DNA of 64,000 nucleotides, from assembly GCF_000741785.1 (NCBI RefSeq), contig NZ_JGZP01000012.1:283638-347637 (forward strand). The letters run 5' to 3'. Origin of the DNA: Bifidobacterium stellenboschense. Lineage in GTDB: Bacteria; Actinomycetota; Actinomycetes; Actinomycetales; Bifidobacteriaceae. Below the pieces are notes generated by a model. The model saw only the letters and a program-made list of their open reading frames with translations, did no database searches and was not told the DNA's origin. This document shows positions 36,126 through 45,034 of this stretch, in pieces (the stretch's first letter is position 1; each line of letters starts with the position of its first letter). The translations under genes were made by a program, and so were the position numbers.

Positions 36126-37088
36126 TCAGCGGCCCTCCGCCGCGTCGTCCTTCAACGCGCGCAGCAGCACCTGGTCGCGTTGCGCGATGACGCGTCTGCC
36201 GTCCTCGCCCTGCCAGGAGAAGAATCCCCTGCCGGTCTTGGCGCCGAGGTCGCCGGCCTTGACCTTCTCGGCGAGCAGCGGGCTCGGCCCGGTGCCGTTG
36301 TCCATGTCGTCGAACAGGTAGGTGCTGATGTTGTAGAACACGTCGAGCCCGCCCAGGTCGATGCTGGCGACCGGGCCGACGAGGTTCCAGCGGCGGCCGA
36401 GACTGTATTTCATCACGTCGTCGACGGTGGCGGCGTCGGCGATGCCCTCCTGGATGATGTGGAACTCCTCGCGCAGCACGGCCATCTGGAGACGGTTGCC
36501 GATGAAGCCGAGCGACTCCTTGTTGAGCCGGGCCGGCTTCTTGCCGATGCGCGTCATGAGGTCGAATGTCGTGTCGACCACTTCCTTCGTGGTCTTCTCC
36601 CCCGGCACGACCTCGACGAGCGGCATGAGCTGGGCGGGGTTCCAGAAGTGGGCGACGACGAAACGCTCGGGACGTGCCAGCGCCGAGGCGATGGCCGTCG
36701 GGCTCAGGCCGGACGTGTTGGTCGCGAAGATCGCGTCCTCGGGCGCGAACCGTTCCACCTCGGCCCACACGGATTTCTTGACGTCGAGGTTCTCGGCCAC
36801 GGATTCGATGACGAAGTCCGCGCCGGCGACGCCCCGCTCGTAGCCGACGACCGGCGTGATGCGGGCGAGCACGTCGTCGACGGTCTCACCGGGCTTGAGC
36901 AGTCCCGCGTCGGCGAACGCCGTCGCGTCCCGGCGGATGTTCGTCGTCGCACGGTCCAGCGACTTGTCACTGCGGCCGACCAGTCGCGTCTCGTATCCGG
37001 CGAGCGCGAACTGGAGCGCGATGGCATGCCCCATCGTGCCCGTGCCCACGTTCGCCACCGTCCTGATGTCGTCGATCCCCTTGCTCAT
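36126..37088 (-). CDS. 3-hydroxyacyl-CoA dehydrogenase (3-hydroxybutyryl-CoA type)
   Basis: The 320-residue protein has the N-terminal Rossmann motif VGTGTMGHAIA, FVIESVAENLDVK, the catalytic His region VVAHFWNP and a C-terminal helical domain starting at GFIGNRLQ. It oxidises 3-hydroxyacyl-CoA with NAD+ or runs in reverse. No thiolase or crotonase gene is nearby, so its pathway here is unclear; L-gulonate-type 3-hydroxyacid dehydrogenases share this fold. GGAGGAGG precedes ATG 37088. Confidence 0.85.
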   Translation of the reverse strand: MSKGIDDIRTVANVGTGTMGHAIALQFALAGYETRLVGRSDKSLDRATTNIRRDATAFADAGLLKPGETVDDVLARITPVVGYERGVAGADFVIESVAENLDVKKSVWAEVERFAPEDAIFATNTSGLSPTAIASALARPERFVVAHFWNPAQLMPLVEVVPGEKTTKEVVDTTFDLMTRIGKKPARLNKESLGFIGNRLQMAVLREEFHIIQEGIADAATVDDVMKYSLGRRWNLVGPVASIDLGGLDVFYNISTYLFDDMDNGTGPSPLLAEKVKAGDLGAKTGRGFFSWQGEDGRRVIAQRDQVLLRALKDDAAEGR

Positions 37089-37129
37089 CGTCGAACCTCC
37101 TCCATGAGTCCCTTGCGGACGCATGTCTA

Positions 37130-37167
37130 GTCATACGGATTTCATGCGCCATTGTATGACGTATGAC
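37130..37167. promoter_or_regulatory. 8-bp dyad in the gap before the dehydrogenase gene
   Basis: GTCATACG (37130-37137) and CGTATGAC (37160-37167) are inverse copies spaced by 22 bases in the divergent region between the dehydrogenase and the toxin-antitoxin module. Confidence 0.35.
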
Positions 37168-37205
37168 ACGTGGATATGAGCATTCCGAAGACCCTTCACC
37201 GCATA

Positions 37206-37224
37206 TTGCTATACTGTATAGCAA
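37206..37224. promoter_or_regulatory. Antitoxin operator palindrome
   Basis: TTGCTATA-CTG-TATAGCAA is a perfect 8-bp dyad, AT-rich and 29 bp before the antitoxin start. It is the probable autoregulatory operator and overlaps the -10 region. Confidence 0.7.
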
Positions 37225-37252
37225 CATGCGAGCCTACGGAAGGAGCTCACCC

Positions 37253-37627
37253 ATGGCGACGGTGCAGATGAATGTGCGCATCGACGCACAGCTGAAGGAC
37301 GACGTCGATGCCGTGCTGCGCGGGAGCGGCGTTTCGGCGAGCGACGTGGTCCGGTCGCTGTGGGCGTATATCGCCGATAGGCGGCAGGTTCCCCGGTTGG
37401 AGACTTCGGCCGAGGAGCGGGCGCGCGAGGAGGAACGCCGGCGGAGGATGACGATCGTCGAGGATTCCGCCGGATGTCTGCAACGGGAGCTGGCGGCGGC
37501 CGGCGTGGCCGACGGGCCCGCAGACCCGTTCGCATCCGCGTTCGGCGGTATGACGTCCAAGCAGATTCGTGACGCCATGTACGACCAGATGCTTGACGAC
37601 TATCTCGCCATGGAGAGGAGTGAATGA
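37253..37627 (+). CDS. RelB/DinJ-type antitoxin
   Basis: The 124-residue protein begins ATVQMNVRIDAQLKDDVDAV and GVSASDVVRSLWAYI, a ribbon-helix-helix domain of the RelB/DinJ class, followed by a charged helical tail. GGAAGGAG precedes ATG 37253. It overlaps the PIN toxin gene by four bases, as expected for a coupled module. Confidence 0.83.
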   Translation: MATVQMNVRIDAQLKDDVDAVLRGSGVSASDVVRSLWAYIADRRQVPRLETSAEERAREEERRRRMTIVEDSAGCLQRELAAAGVADGPADPFASAFGGMTSKQIRDAMYDQMLDDYLAMERSE

Positions 37628-38220
37628 TGTCGGCCTCCCCCGCTTCCATCGAAAACACCCGGCTCTCCGGACATGCCGTCACACCGGACCCGCCGCGCGA
37701 TGTTTTTCTCGACACCAACGTGCTGCTGGATCACCTCATGCGCCGGAACAGGTCCGAGCAGGCGACGGCCATGCTCAGGGCCTGCGTCCGGCATGACGTC
37801 GTCCTGCGGTGCGCGGCGACATCATTGAAGGACATCGCCTATGTCGCCGAGGCGACCCTTCGACGGGAATTCGCGACGATCCGGCATACAGGAGAGGATT
37901 CCTCCCCATCCAAGGAGGGTGCGGAGGAATCCCCGCTCGAGGACGGGACGATTCGCATGCTCATCCGGCGGATACCATGGCATTGCGTCGAGCAGGCTCG
38001 TGCGCTATGCGATGTCGCGGCCGTCGGTCGGGAGACGTGCGACGCCGCCCTCGCTCTTCGCGCACGGCACGACGATTTCGAGGACGATCTCATTATCGCC
38101 GCCGCACAGCATGCGGGAAGCCGTCATGTGGTGACATCGGACCGGCAGCTCATCGAACACTTCCCGGAGATTTGTATCACCCCGACCGCTCTTATGGGGC
38201 TGCTCGACGGTTCCCGCTGA
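37624..38220 (+). CDS. PIN domain ribonuclease toxin
   Basis: The PIN core starts at VFLDTNVLLDHLMRR, with the first metal-binding Asp. The other acidic positions are supplied by RHDDFEDDLIIAAA and VTSDRQL near the end. Such toxins cleave RNA using Mg2+. At 198 residues it is longer than classical VapC (about 130), with an extra acidic insertion around residues 90-105. Its ATG overlaps the antitoxin stop and GGAGAGGAG lies upstream. Confidence 0.83.
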   Translation: MMSASPASIENTRLSGHAVTPDPPRDVFLDTNVLLDHLMRRNRSEQATAMLRACVRHDVVLRCAATSLKDIAYVAEATLRREFATIRHTGEDSSPSKEGAEESPLEDGTIRMLIRRIPWHCVEQARALCDVAAVGRETCDAALALRARHDDFEDDLIIAAAQHAGSRHVVTSDRQLIEHFPEICITPTALMGLLDGSR

Positions 38221-38250
38221 CGCGGTGCAGCGCGACGCCCCTGACGCGCG

Positions 38251-39525
38251 TCAGCGGTCGCGCCAGCGTAGGAGTTCGAAGGCGAGGATGAGGGCGAGCA
38301 GGAGGGCGGAGGCGAGGAACACGGCGCGCAGGGCCATGGTGAGCGAGGGCAGGAACGTGGCGTTGACGCCGAACACGGCCACGCCGACCGCGCCGCCGAC
38401 CTGGCGGAACGTGTTGAACATGGCGGAGGCGATGCCGGCCTGCGCGGGGTCGACGCTCTTGAGCACCACGCCCGCAGCCGCCGGCGTGGTGATGGCCGCG
38501 CCGAATCCGACGACGCTCAGCCCCGTGGCGATCGCCCATACGGGAATCGGCGACGGGTAGCAGAATTCGAACAGGAATCCGGCGATCATGATCGCGAGCC
38601 CCAGCGTGATCGAGAACTTCGATCCGCGTGCGGTGATGATGCGGCCGCCGGCGAGGTTGCCGGCGATGGTGACGAACGCGGACGGCACAAACACGAGTCC
38701 GGCGGCGAAGGCGCCCAAGCCGAGCCCGTTCTGCAGGAACAGCGTGCAGATGAACACCATGCCGTACCAGTTGAAGATCATGACGAATCCGATGAGCAGC
38801 GCGACCTGCATGCCGCGCACGTGGAACAGTCCCAACGGCATCATGGGCGTGCGCACCTTCGCCTGGGAGCGGACGAACGCGACGAGCAGGATCGCGCCGA
38901 CGCCGACGAGCGTCCACGCGGCTGGCGAGGCGATGCCGAGGGCGCCGATTTCGATGACGCCGGCGATGAGGGCGACGAGGCCGGACAATGCGAGCGCCTG
39001 CCCCACCCAGTCGAACCGTTTGGCGCGGCGAGGCGAGGGCGTGACGCGCGTGCACAGGCCGAGGACCAGCAGGCAGAACGGCACGTTGACCGCGAACACG
39101 AGGCTCCAGTGGATTGGCGTGAGGAGTCCCCCGAGCAGCGGCCCCACGGCGGACGCGCTCGCGCCGCCCGCACCCCACAGGGCGAGCGCCCAGGCGCGCC
39201 GCTTCGGATCGGGGTTCGTCTCGTTGATGAGCGCCATGGAGGCAGGCAGAATCAGGGCGGACGCCACGCCGAGCAGGCATCGGCCGAGGACGAGCGCACC
39301 CATCGACCATGCGAACGAGCTGAACAGGGATGCGGCGGCGAACAGCGCGGCCCCGCAGACGAACACGCGTCTGGCGCCCCACCGGTCGGCGAGGTTGCCG
39401 CACAGGAGGAGGAGCGCGGCGAATAGGAGGCTGTAGCCGTCGACCACCCACTGCTGGACGGCCATGTCGCCGCCGAGGTCACGGCTGATGGTGGGCAGCG
39501 CCACGTTGACGATGAGCACGTCCAT
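38251..39525 (-). CDS. MFS drug transporter (DHA2) with missing start codon
   Basis: Coding similarity to DHA2 pumps is clear (MDVLIVNVALPTIS, GGDMAVQQWVVDGYSLLFAA), and about 13 spans are visible. The first ATG, at 39525, lies inside membrane span 1. The frame continues upstream for 46 more codons of plausible N-terminus (ending FATAAASIASFLVG) to ACG at 39663, which stands six bases behind a perfect AAGGAG. No ATG, GTG or TTG occurs in that stretch. The gene is either started from ACG, inactive, or translated from 39525 with a damaged first span. Confidence 0.75.
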   Translation of the reverse strand: MDVLIVNVALPTISRDLGGDMAVQQWVVDGYSLLFAALLLLCGNLADRWGARRVFVCGAALFAAASLFSSFAWSMGALVLGRCLLGVASALILPASMALINETNPDPKRRAWALALWGAGGASASAVGPLLGGLLTPIHWSLVFAVNVPFCLLVLGLCTRVTPSPRRAKRFDWVGQALALSGLVALIAGVIEIGALGIASPAAWTLVGVGAILLVAFVRSQAKVRTPMMPLGLFHVRGMQVALLIGFVMIFNWYGMVFICTLFLQNGLGLGAFAAGLVFVPSAFVTIAGNLAGGRIITARGSKFSITLGLAIMIAGFLFEFCYPSPIPVWAIATGLSVVGFGAAITTPAAAGVVLKSVDPAQAGIASAMFNTFRQVGGAVGVAVFGVNATFLPSLTMALRAVFLASALLLALILAFELLRWRDR

Positions 39526-39795
39526 GCCGACAAGGAACGAGGCGATGGACGCCGCCGCCGTGGCGAACGGCGCGGAACGGACGATGGCCCGCGTGCGGTC
39601 GGACGGGACCGTCGACGACGAAGCCGTCGCCGGGGCCGATGAAACGGTCGATGAAGTGGTCGTCGTGCTCTCCTTACGCTATGGATCGGAATGTCATATC
39701 GGTTATCGCGTAGGATATGGTACGGCGCGTGGGATGTTGGGAACGTTGGAATGTGAGTGATTATGGTTCATATCGCATGAACCATGGGTTCACGC

Positions 39796-39842
39796 CCACC
39801 CCCTCAGCCGGCTTCGCCGGCAGCTCCCCCTGAAGGGGGCGC
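39796..39842. repeat. Palindromic GC-rich repeat, second short copy
   Basis: This is the same unit as 2505-2552 (ACCCCCTCAG, GCCGGCTTCGCCGGC hairpin, GCTCCCCCTGAAGGGGGC). It lies in the divergent gap between the MFS and LysR genes. Confidence 0.75.
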
Positions 39843-39876
39843 AGATGAAACGTCCGGACGGACGGAAAGGACGACG

Positions 39877-40815
39877 ATGTACGACAGACGGTTGGACGCG
39901 ATCGTGGCGGCGGCGGAGACGGGCAGTTTCGCGAAGGCGGGGCGCCTCCTGCACATCTCGACGCCGGCGGTCGCCAAACAGGTCAACACGTTCGAAACGG
40001 AATACGGGCTCACCTTGTTCATCCGCTCGCACGGCGGCGTGACCCCCACGCCGGCCGGTGCGGAGCTCGTGGAGGGGGCGCGCGATCTGATCCGCCGGTC
40101 GGACGAGATCATCCGCAGGGCGCGGCGGCGCGCCAGCCCGGACACCGTGCCGGTGCGGCTCGGCATCTCCATGCTGCGTCCGGGAAGACGCATCCTCGAC
40201 CTGTGGCAGCATGACGCCGGCCGCACCGCGGGCATCCGCCTCGAACTCGTCTCCCTGCCGGACGGCAGCACGTCCATCACCGACATCATCGCCCGGCTCG
40301 GCGGCACGATCGACGTGATCGCCACCGCGTTCGCACCCGATCATTGGACCGGCGTATGCGGGACGCTGGCATTGTCCTACGAACCGTTGTGTCTGGCCGT
40401 GCCGCGCGGCCATGCGCTCGCCCGCCGCGCCAGGGTGACGCTCGACGACCTCGCCGGCACGCGCATACGCATGCTGCCGCGCGGCAACGGCACGGACGAC
40501 GTCGCACGCGACCTGTTCGAACGCGCCGGCGGCATCGAACTGGCCGACATCGACCATTACGATCTGGACGTGTTCAACGAGTGCGCCCGGACCGGCGACC
40601 TGCTCATCTCCAAACCGATGTGGGCCGACGTGCACCCGCAGCTCGTCAACGTGGCCGTGGACTGGCCCGAACCGGTCGGCATGCAGTACGGTCTGCTCTA
40701 CCCGACCGACCCCACGCCAACCGTCGCCGCGTTCGTGGACCGCATCGCCGAGCTCGCCGACGTGGAGCGAAACGCATCCGCACGGGAGACGACGGAAGCG
40801 GGTGACGCCCGCTGA
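39877..40815 (+). CDS. LysR family transcriptional regulator
   Basis: The 312-residue protein starts YDRRLDAIVAAAETGSFAKA and ISTPAVAKQVNTFETEYGLT, a LysR winged helix, with a substrate-binding domain behind it. GGAAAGGA precedes ATG 39877; the upstream frame is the palindromic repeat and not coding. It is divergent from the MFS pump at 38251 and is its probable regulator. Confidence 0.87.
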   Translation: MYDRRLDAIVAAAETGSFAKAGRLLHISTPAVAKQVNTFETEYGLTLFIRSHGGVTPTPAGAELVEGARDLIRRSDEIIRRARRRASPDTVPVRLGISMLRPGRRILDLWQHDAGRTAGIRLELVSLPDGSTSITDIIARLGGTIDVIATAFAPDHWTGVCGTLALSYEPLCLAVPRGHALARRARVTLDDLAGTRIRMLPRGNGTDDVARDLFERAGGIELADIDHYDLDVFNECARTGDLLISKPMWADVHPQLVNVAVDWPEPVGMQYGLLYPTDPTPTVAAFVDRIAELADVERNASARETTEAGDAR

Positions 40816-40875
40816 TACGATGGCGGTATCGCGGGAGGTAACGCGAGCAGCATCGACGGATCGAGGGAGATCGCC

Positions 40876-42342
40876 ATGTCCACGCGAGACCATGACACGA
40901 CACCATCAACAACCGTCACGACGTCCGCGCCGACCGCGCCGGTCGAAGGCTCGTCACGCGCCTCACACACATCCCGGTCCCCGCGCCGCGCGAAACGCGT
41001 CCGCATCATCCTCGCCGCGCTGCTGGCGGCGGTCATCGCGATCGGCGGAGGCGGGACCGTCTGGTGGACGCTGGGAGACGGCGCCCGAACCGTCGCGCTC
41101 ATGCGCAGGAAACCGGCCTCGCCGGCGACGCAGACCGCGATCGACGCCGTCACCGGGTTCGCCTACCGTTCCGCGCCCGGGTTCCTCGACGCGGCGAACG
41201 GCGACGACGACGGCAACGTCAACTACTCCCCCACGTCGATGTGGATGGCGCTCGCGCTCGCCGCGCAGGGCGCCGGCGGCGCGACGCGCACGCAATTGGA
41301 CGAGACGCTCGGGGCCAAGGGTCTCGGCGACGGGGACTACATGTCGCTGCGCTCGTCGGTCAACGGCCGGTACGACGATGCGCGGTCCGTGATGGACGTG
41401 CACGACTCCATGTGGGTGGATGGCCGCTACACGCTCAAGGATTCGTTCCGGCGTGCCGCGCAGGAAAGGTTCGACGCCGACGTGGAATCCCTCACGTTCG
41501 ACGCGCGCGCCGAGAAGCGCATGTCCGAATGGATCGAGGACAACACCCACGGCATGCTCAAACCGGACATCCGGTTGAACGCCGACACGATGATGACGCT
41601 CATCGACACCGTCTACGCGGACGGCCGCTGGGAGACACCGTTCGAGGAGACGAACACCAAGGACCGGACGTTCCACGGCGCATCCCGCGAGCATGTGGTG
41701 CCGATGATGGCGCATACGTTCGATTCGATGGGCTATGCGGAGGCGGCGGACGGCTCGTGGCGGCGCGTCTCCATCCCGTTCGACAACGGCGGCGCGCTGA
41801 CAGTGCTGCTGCCCGCCGAGGGACGGTTCGACGAGTTCGCTTCCGACTCGGCGCGGCTGGAATGGGCGATGTCCACGTGCTCCGCGCGCGAGACCGGCGG
41901 CGACGCGCCCACCTGCGGCGCGAAGGCCGGAACCGACGCCGCCGGGAACGCCGTCCCGGAGGTGACGGCCGCGACGACAAGCGTGGACCTGAAGCTGCCG
42001 CGCTTCTCCATCGAGAACGCGTTCTCCCCGGAGAGCGCCGAGAAGACGCTCCGGACGTTGGGCGTGACGGACGCGTTCTCGTCGAGTACGGCGGATTTCT
42101 CCGGGATGATGGAGCCGGACGGGCTGCCGGGGAATCCGTTCATCGGCGAGATCATCCAAGGCACGCGCATCGATGTGCACGAGAAGGGCGCGAAAGCGGC
42201 CGCGTTCACGCAGATCCAGGTGGAGACGGCCGGGGCGCCCATCGACGACGAGGTCACGTTCGACGTGGACCGGCCGTTCCTCTACGAATTGGCCACGCCG
42301 GACGGCGTGCCGTTGTTCATCGGCGCGGTGCGCGACCTGTGA
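40876..42342 (+). CDS. Membrane-anchored serpin (serine protease inhibitor)
   Basis: Residues 42-64 form a membrane anchor after a basic, Ser/Thr-rich cytoplasmic tail, placing the serpin domain outside the cell. Typical serpin blocks are present: NVNYSPTSMWMALALAAQGA, TLIDTVYADGRWETPF and the C-terminal DRPFLYEL. The inhibitory hinge EKGAKAAAFT (436-445) fits the suicide-substrate consensus. Counting from Glu436 as P17 puts P1-P1' near Ala452-Gly453, suggesting an elastase-like target. An insertion around 335-365 carries two Cys. Bifidobacterial serpins inhibit host neutrophil and pancreatic proteases. The kinase/regulator pair follows convergently. Confidence 0.9.
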   Translation: MSTRDHDTTPSTTVTTSAPTAPVEGSSRASHTSRSPRRAKRVRIILAALLAAVIAIGGGGTVWWTLGDGARTVALMRRKPASPATQTAIDAVTGFAYRSAPGFLDAANGDDDGNVNYSPTSMWMALALAAQGAGGATRTQLDETLGAKGLGDGDYMSLRSSVNGRYDDARSVMDVHDSMWVDGRYTLKDSFRRAAQERFDADVESLTFDARAEKRMSEWIEDNTHGMLKPDIRLNADTMMTLIDTVYADGRWETPFEETNTKDRTFHGASREHVVPMMAHTFDSMGYAEAADGSWRRVSIPFDNGGALTVLLPAEGRFDEFASDSARLEWAMSTCSARETGGDAPTCGAKAGTDAAGNAVPEVTAATTSVDLKLPRFSIENAFSPESAEKTLRTLGVTDAFSSSTADFSGMMEPDGLPGNPFIGEIIQGTRIDVHEKGAKAAAFTQIQVETAGAPIDDEVTFDVDRPFLYELATPDGVPLFIGAVRDL

Positions 42343-42363
42343 CACCGGGAAGGCCGCCGGACG

Positions 42364-43350
42364 TCATTCCTCCCCGTCCAGGAGCGGCAGGGTGAGGCGC
42401 ATCGTGGTGCCGGCTGGCGACGTGGATTCCACGTCGAGTTCGCCGCCGTACCGGGTCGCCACGTCGCGGGCGAGCGCGAGGCCCAGACCGTAGCCCTGGT
42501 GCGCGGTGCCGTCGTCGTCGCGGGCGAACCGGCGGAACAGGCGTTCCGGGTCGTCGCCGATGCCGCCACCGTGGTCGGTGACGCGCACGACGGCCCGCCC
42601 GCCGTGCAGGTATCCGGTCGAGATCGTGACCTTCGCGCCATCGGGCGAGTGGGCGATGGCGTTGTCGAGCACGGCGACGAGGCATCGGGACAGTCCGATC
42701 GCGTTGCCACGCACGACGAGCCGGCCGCGTTCCCCGTCGACGCGCACGTCGAGGTTCACGCCGCGCGTCTCGGCGAGCGGTCGCACCTCCTCGACGGACT
42801 GGTCGGCCACGTCGGCGAGCATGACGGGTTCGGCGTTGACGGCGCCGCGCGCGGCGACGAGCAGGTCGGTGATGATGGCGGTCATGCGGTCGACGTCGCC
42901 GCGCAATGCTGCGATCGGCCCGTCGATGTCGCCACCGTGGGCGCGGCGGAAGTCGATGAGGTCGATGCGCGTGGCGATCACGGCGAGCGGCGTCTTGAGC
43001 TCGTGGCTGGCGTCGGCGACGAAGTCCTTCTGGAGTTCGAACGCGCGTTCGAGCGGTTCGACCTCCTTGCGCGCGTAGTAGCGTCCGACGACGGCGACCG
43101 CGGCGATCACGCCGACGACGAACAGGAGGGTGAACGCGACGGCTTTCCTCGTGTCGATGACCATCATGCCGGAGCCGAACTGCCGGGTGACGCTCATGGC
43201 GTCGGGGTCGAGGCCCCGTTCGGTGATTTCGTGGCGCGAGCCGAGCAGCACGCCGAGCGTGAAGAGGATGCCGCCGATCGCGGTGATGGCGGCCATGGCG
43301 ATGGTCATGCGCAGGCTGATGAGCCGCGCGCGTCCCTTGTCCGATGGCAT
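42364..43350 (-). CDS. Sensor histidine kinase (probable serpin regulator)
   Basis: Two membrane spans (about residues 12-34 and 68-90) flank a short outside loop. HisKA follows with the phospho-acceptor in DASHELKTPLAVI, then HATPase_c with LDNAIAHSP, DHGGGIG and GYGLGLAL. It autophosphorylates and passes phosphate to the response regulator upstream. ATG 43350 has GGAAGG nine bases before it; ATG 43359, overlapping the regulator stop, is the alternative. A two-component system next to a serpin gene is known to control serpin expression in Bifidobacterium breve, so the same is inferred here. Confidence 0.88.
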   Translation of the reverse strand: MPSDKGRARLISLRMTIAMAAITAIGGILFTLGVLLGSRHEITERGLDPDAMSVTRQFGSGMMVIDTRKAVAFTLLFVVGVIAAVAVVGRYYARKEVEPLERAFELQKDFVADASHELKTPLAVIATRIDLIDFRRAHGGDIDGPIAALRGDVDRMTAIITDLLVAARGAVNAEPVMLADVADQSVEEVRPLAETRGVNLDVRVDGERGRLVVRGNAIGLSRCLVAVLDNAIAHSPDGAKVTISTGYLHGGRAVVRVTDHGGGIGDDPERLFRRFARDDDGTAHQGYGLGLALARDVATRYGGELDVESTSPAGTTMRLTLPLLDGEE

Positions 43351-43355
43351 GGTTC

Positions 43356-44114
43356 TCATCCTTCCGGTGTTCCGATGCGGTAGCCGCGCCCGCGCACGGT
43401 GTCGATGATGCGGCGCGTGGTCTTGCCGCGCACGTAGGAGACGTACACGTCGACGGCGCCGAGGTCGCTGCCGGGCGAGAACGCGCCGGCGAGCAGCTCC
43501 TCGCGGGTGAACACGTGGTCGGGCGAGGTGGCGAGCATGGCGAGCAGCTTCGTCTCGACGTCGGTGAGCGGCACGGCCCGCCCGTCCGGGTCCTCGATGA
43601 CGTTGGCATCGGGTTTGAGCAGCCAGTCGCCGACCATCACGCCGTTGGCCTGCGCGTGGAAGCCGCGCAGGAGGGCGCGCAGGCGCGCTTCGAGTTCGAC
43701 GAAATGGAACGGTTTGGTCAGGTAGTCGTTGGCGCCGGCATCGAGGCCTTCGACGATGTCGTCGACTTCGGCGAGCGCGGTGAGGATGAGCGCGGGCGTG
43801 GTGACGCCGGTGCCGCGCAGCATGCGGATGAGGTCGAGCCCGTCGCCGTCGGGCAGCCGACGGTCGACGATGAGCGCGTCGTATCGCGCGCCCGCCATGA
43901 GCCGGTTCGCCTCGCCGACCGATTGCGCCCAGTCGGTCCGGTAGTCGGCGGCGAGCATCTCGGCGGTCATGGCGCCGAGGTTCGGGTCGTCCTCGATGAG
44001 GAGGACGGCGGGCAGGAGCAGTCGTTCCGGGGATGCGGCCGCCGTCGGTCTTGGCGTCTCCGGTCTTGGCGTCTCCGGTGTCGCCGTCGCGTGCGTCGTC
44101 ATGTCCATGCGCAT
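43356..44114 (-). CDS. OmpR-type response regulator (probable serpin regulator)
   Basis: The receiver domain has EDD (41-43), phospho-acceptor Asp84 in IVDRRLPDGDG and the conserved Lys in YLTKPF. A winged-helix DNA-binding domain follows (VRGRGYRIG near the end). An unusual 30-residue Thr/Pro-rich tail with repeated TPRPE precedes the receiver. GAGGTG lies upstream of Met1 and Met3; Met3 at 44108 has the better spacing. The gene overlaps or abuts the kinase gene, so the two are co-transcribed. Confidence 0.9.
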   Translation of the reverse strand: MRMDMTTHATATPETPRPETPRPTAAASPERLLLPAVLLIEDDPNLGAMTAEMLAADYRTDWAQSVGEANRLMAGARYDALIVDRRLPDGDGLDLIRMLRGTGVTTPALILTALAEVDDIVEGLDAGANDYLTKPFHFVELEARLRALLRGFHAQANGVMVGDWLLKPDANVIEDPDGRAVPLTDVETKLLAMLATSPDHVFTREELLAGAFSPGSDLGAVDVYVSYVRGKTTRRIIDTVRGRGYRIGTPEG

Positions 44115-44236
44115 CTCACCTCATAGGGAATCGGGGATTCTCTTACGGTTATATCAGACCGCCGGCCGGCTTAGGAACCGCTAAGAAACGCGGCGGCGGT
44201 TGGCCCGGCGGCGCCCGCGGCGTTATCGTGCGCGGT

Positions 44237-45034
44237 ATGCGATGTGATTCCCCTCTCTTCACCGCGGAACGGGTGTCGTGCACGGTGCCGTCGCCGGACG
44301 GCGACCGGACGGTCTTCGCCGGCTTGTCGTTCGCGATCGGCCGCGGCGAGATCGTCGATCTGGTGGGCCCGTCTGGTTCGGGCAAAAGCAGTCTGCTGAC
44401 GGCGTTCGCGCGCCTCAATCCGCATGCGTCGGGCTCGTTCGCGCTGGATGGGCGCGACGCCGGATCGTTCACGCCGCAACGGTGGCGGCGCGAGGTCGCC
44501 TACCTGCCGCAGAAGCCGATTCTGCCGGGAGAGACGGTGGCGGATGCGATCCGGCTGCCGTTCACGCTCGCCGTGCGCGCCGACGCGCGGGACGACGGCC
44601 GGCGGGGCGGTCTTGTCGGCCGGTTCGCCCGCCTGTTCCGCGACGACGCGGCGGCCGCACGGGATATGCTGCCGGACGCGCGCATCCGGGAGACGCTCGA
44701 CGCGATGGGATGCGGGGACATCGATCTGACGCGGCGGCCGCACGACCTGTCCGGCGGTCAGGCGGCGCGCGTCTCGCTCGCCCGCACCCTGCTGACCGGG
44801 CCGCAGGTGCTGCTCGCCGACGAGGTGGACGCCGGACTGGACGACGGGAACGCCGCCAAGGTCGCGTCGATCATGGCGTATGCGGCCGGGCGCGGCATGG
44901 CGATCGTGCGCATCCGGCACCGGCCTCCGGACGGGCGCGCCTCGCGCGTCGCCACGCTGGCCGACGGCGCGCTCGCATGGGCGGACGCGGCGGAACGCGC
45001 GACGGGAGCGACGGACGGGAAGGAGACGGCATGA
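44237..45034 (+). CDS. fetA: ABC transporter ATP-binding protein (FetA-like)
   Basis: Walker A GPSGSGKSS, signature LSGGQAARV and Walker B VLLADEVDAGLDD are present in 265 residues, with an extra Arg/Asp-rich insertion after the Q-loop. The neighbour is a FetB/UPF0014 permease overlapping by four bases; in E. coli FetAB exports iron. TATCGT ends seven bases before ATG 44237, so the transcript is probably leaderless. The longer upstream frame is antisense to the response regulator gene and not believed. Confidence 0.83.
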   Translation: MRCDSPLFTAERVSCTVPSPDGDRTVFAGLSFAIGRGEIVDLVGPSGSGKSSLLTAFARLNPHASGSFALDGRDAGSFTPQRWRREVAYLPQKPILPGETVADAIRLPFTLAVRADARDDGRRGGLVGRFARLFRDDAAAARDMLPDARIRETLDAMGCGDIDLTRRPHDLSGGQAARVSLARTLLTGPQVLLADEVDAGLDDGNAAKVASIMAYAAGRGMAIVRIRHRPPDGRASRVATLADGALAWADAAERATGATDGKETA

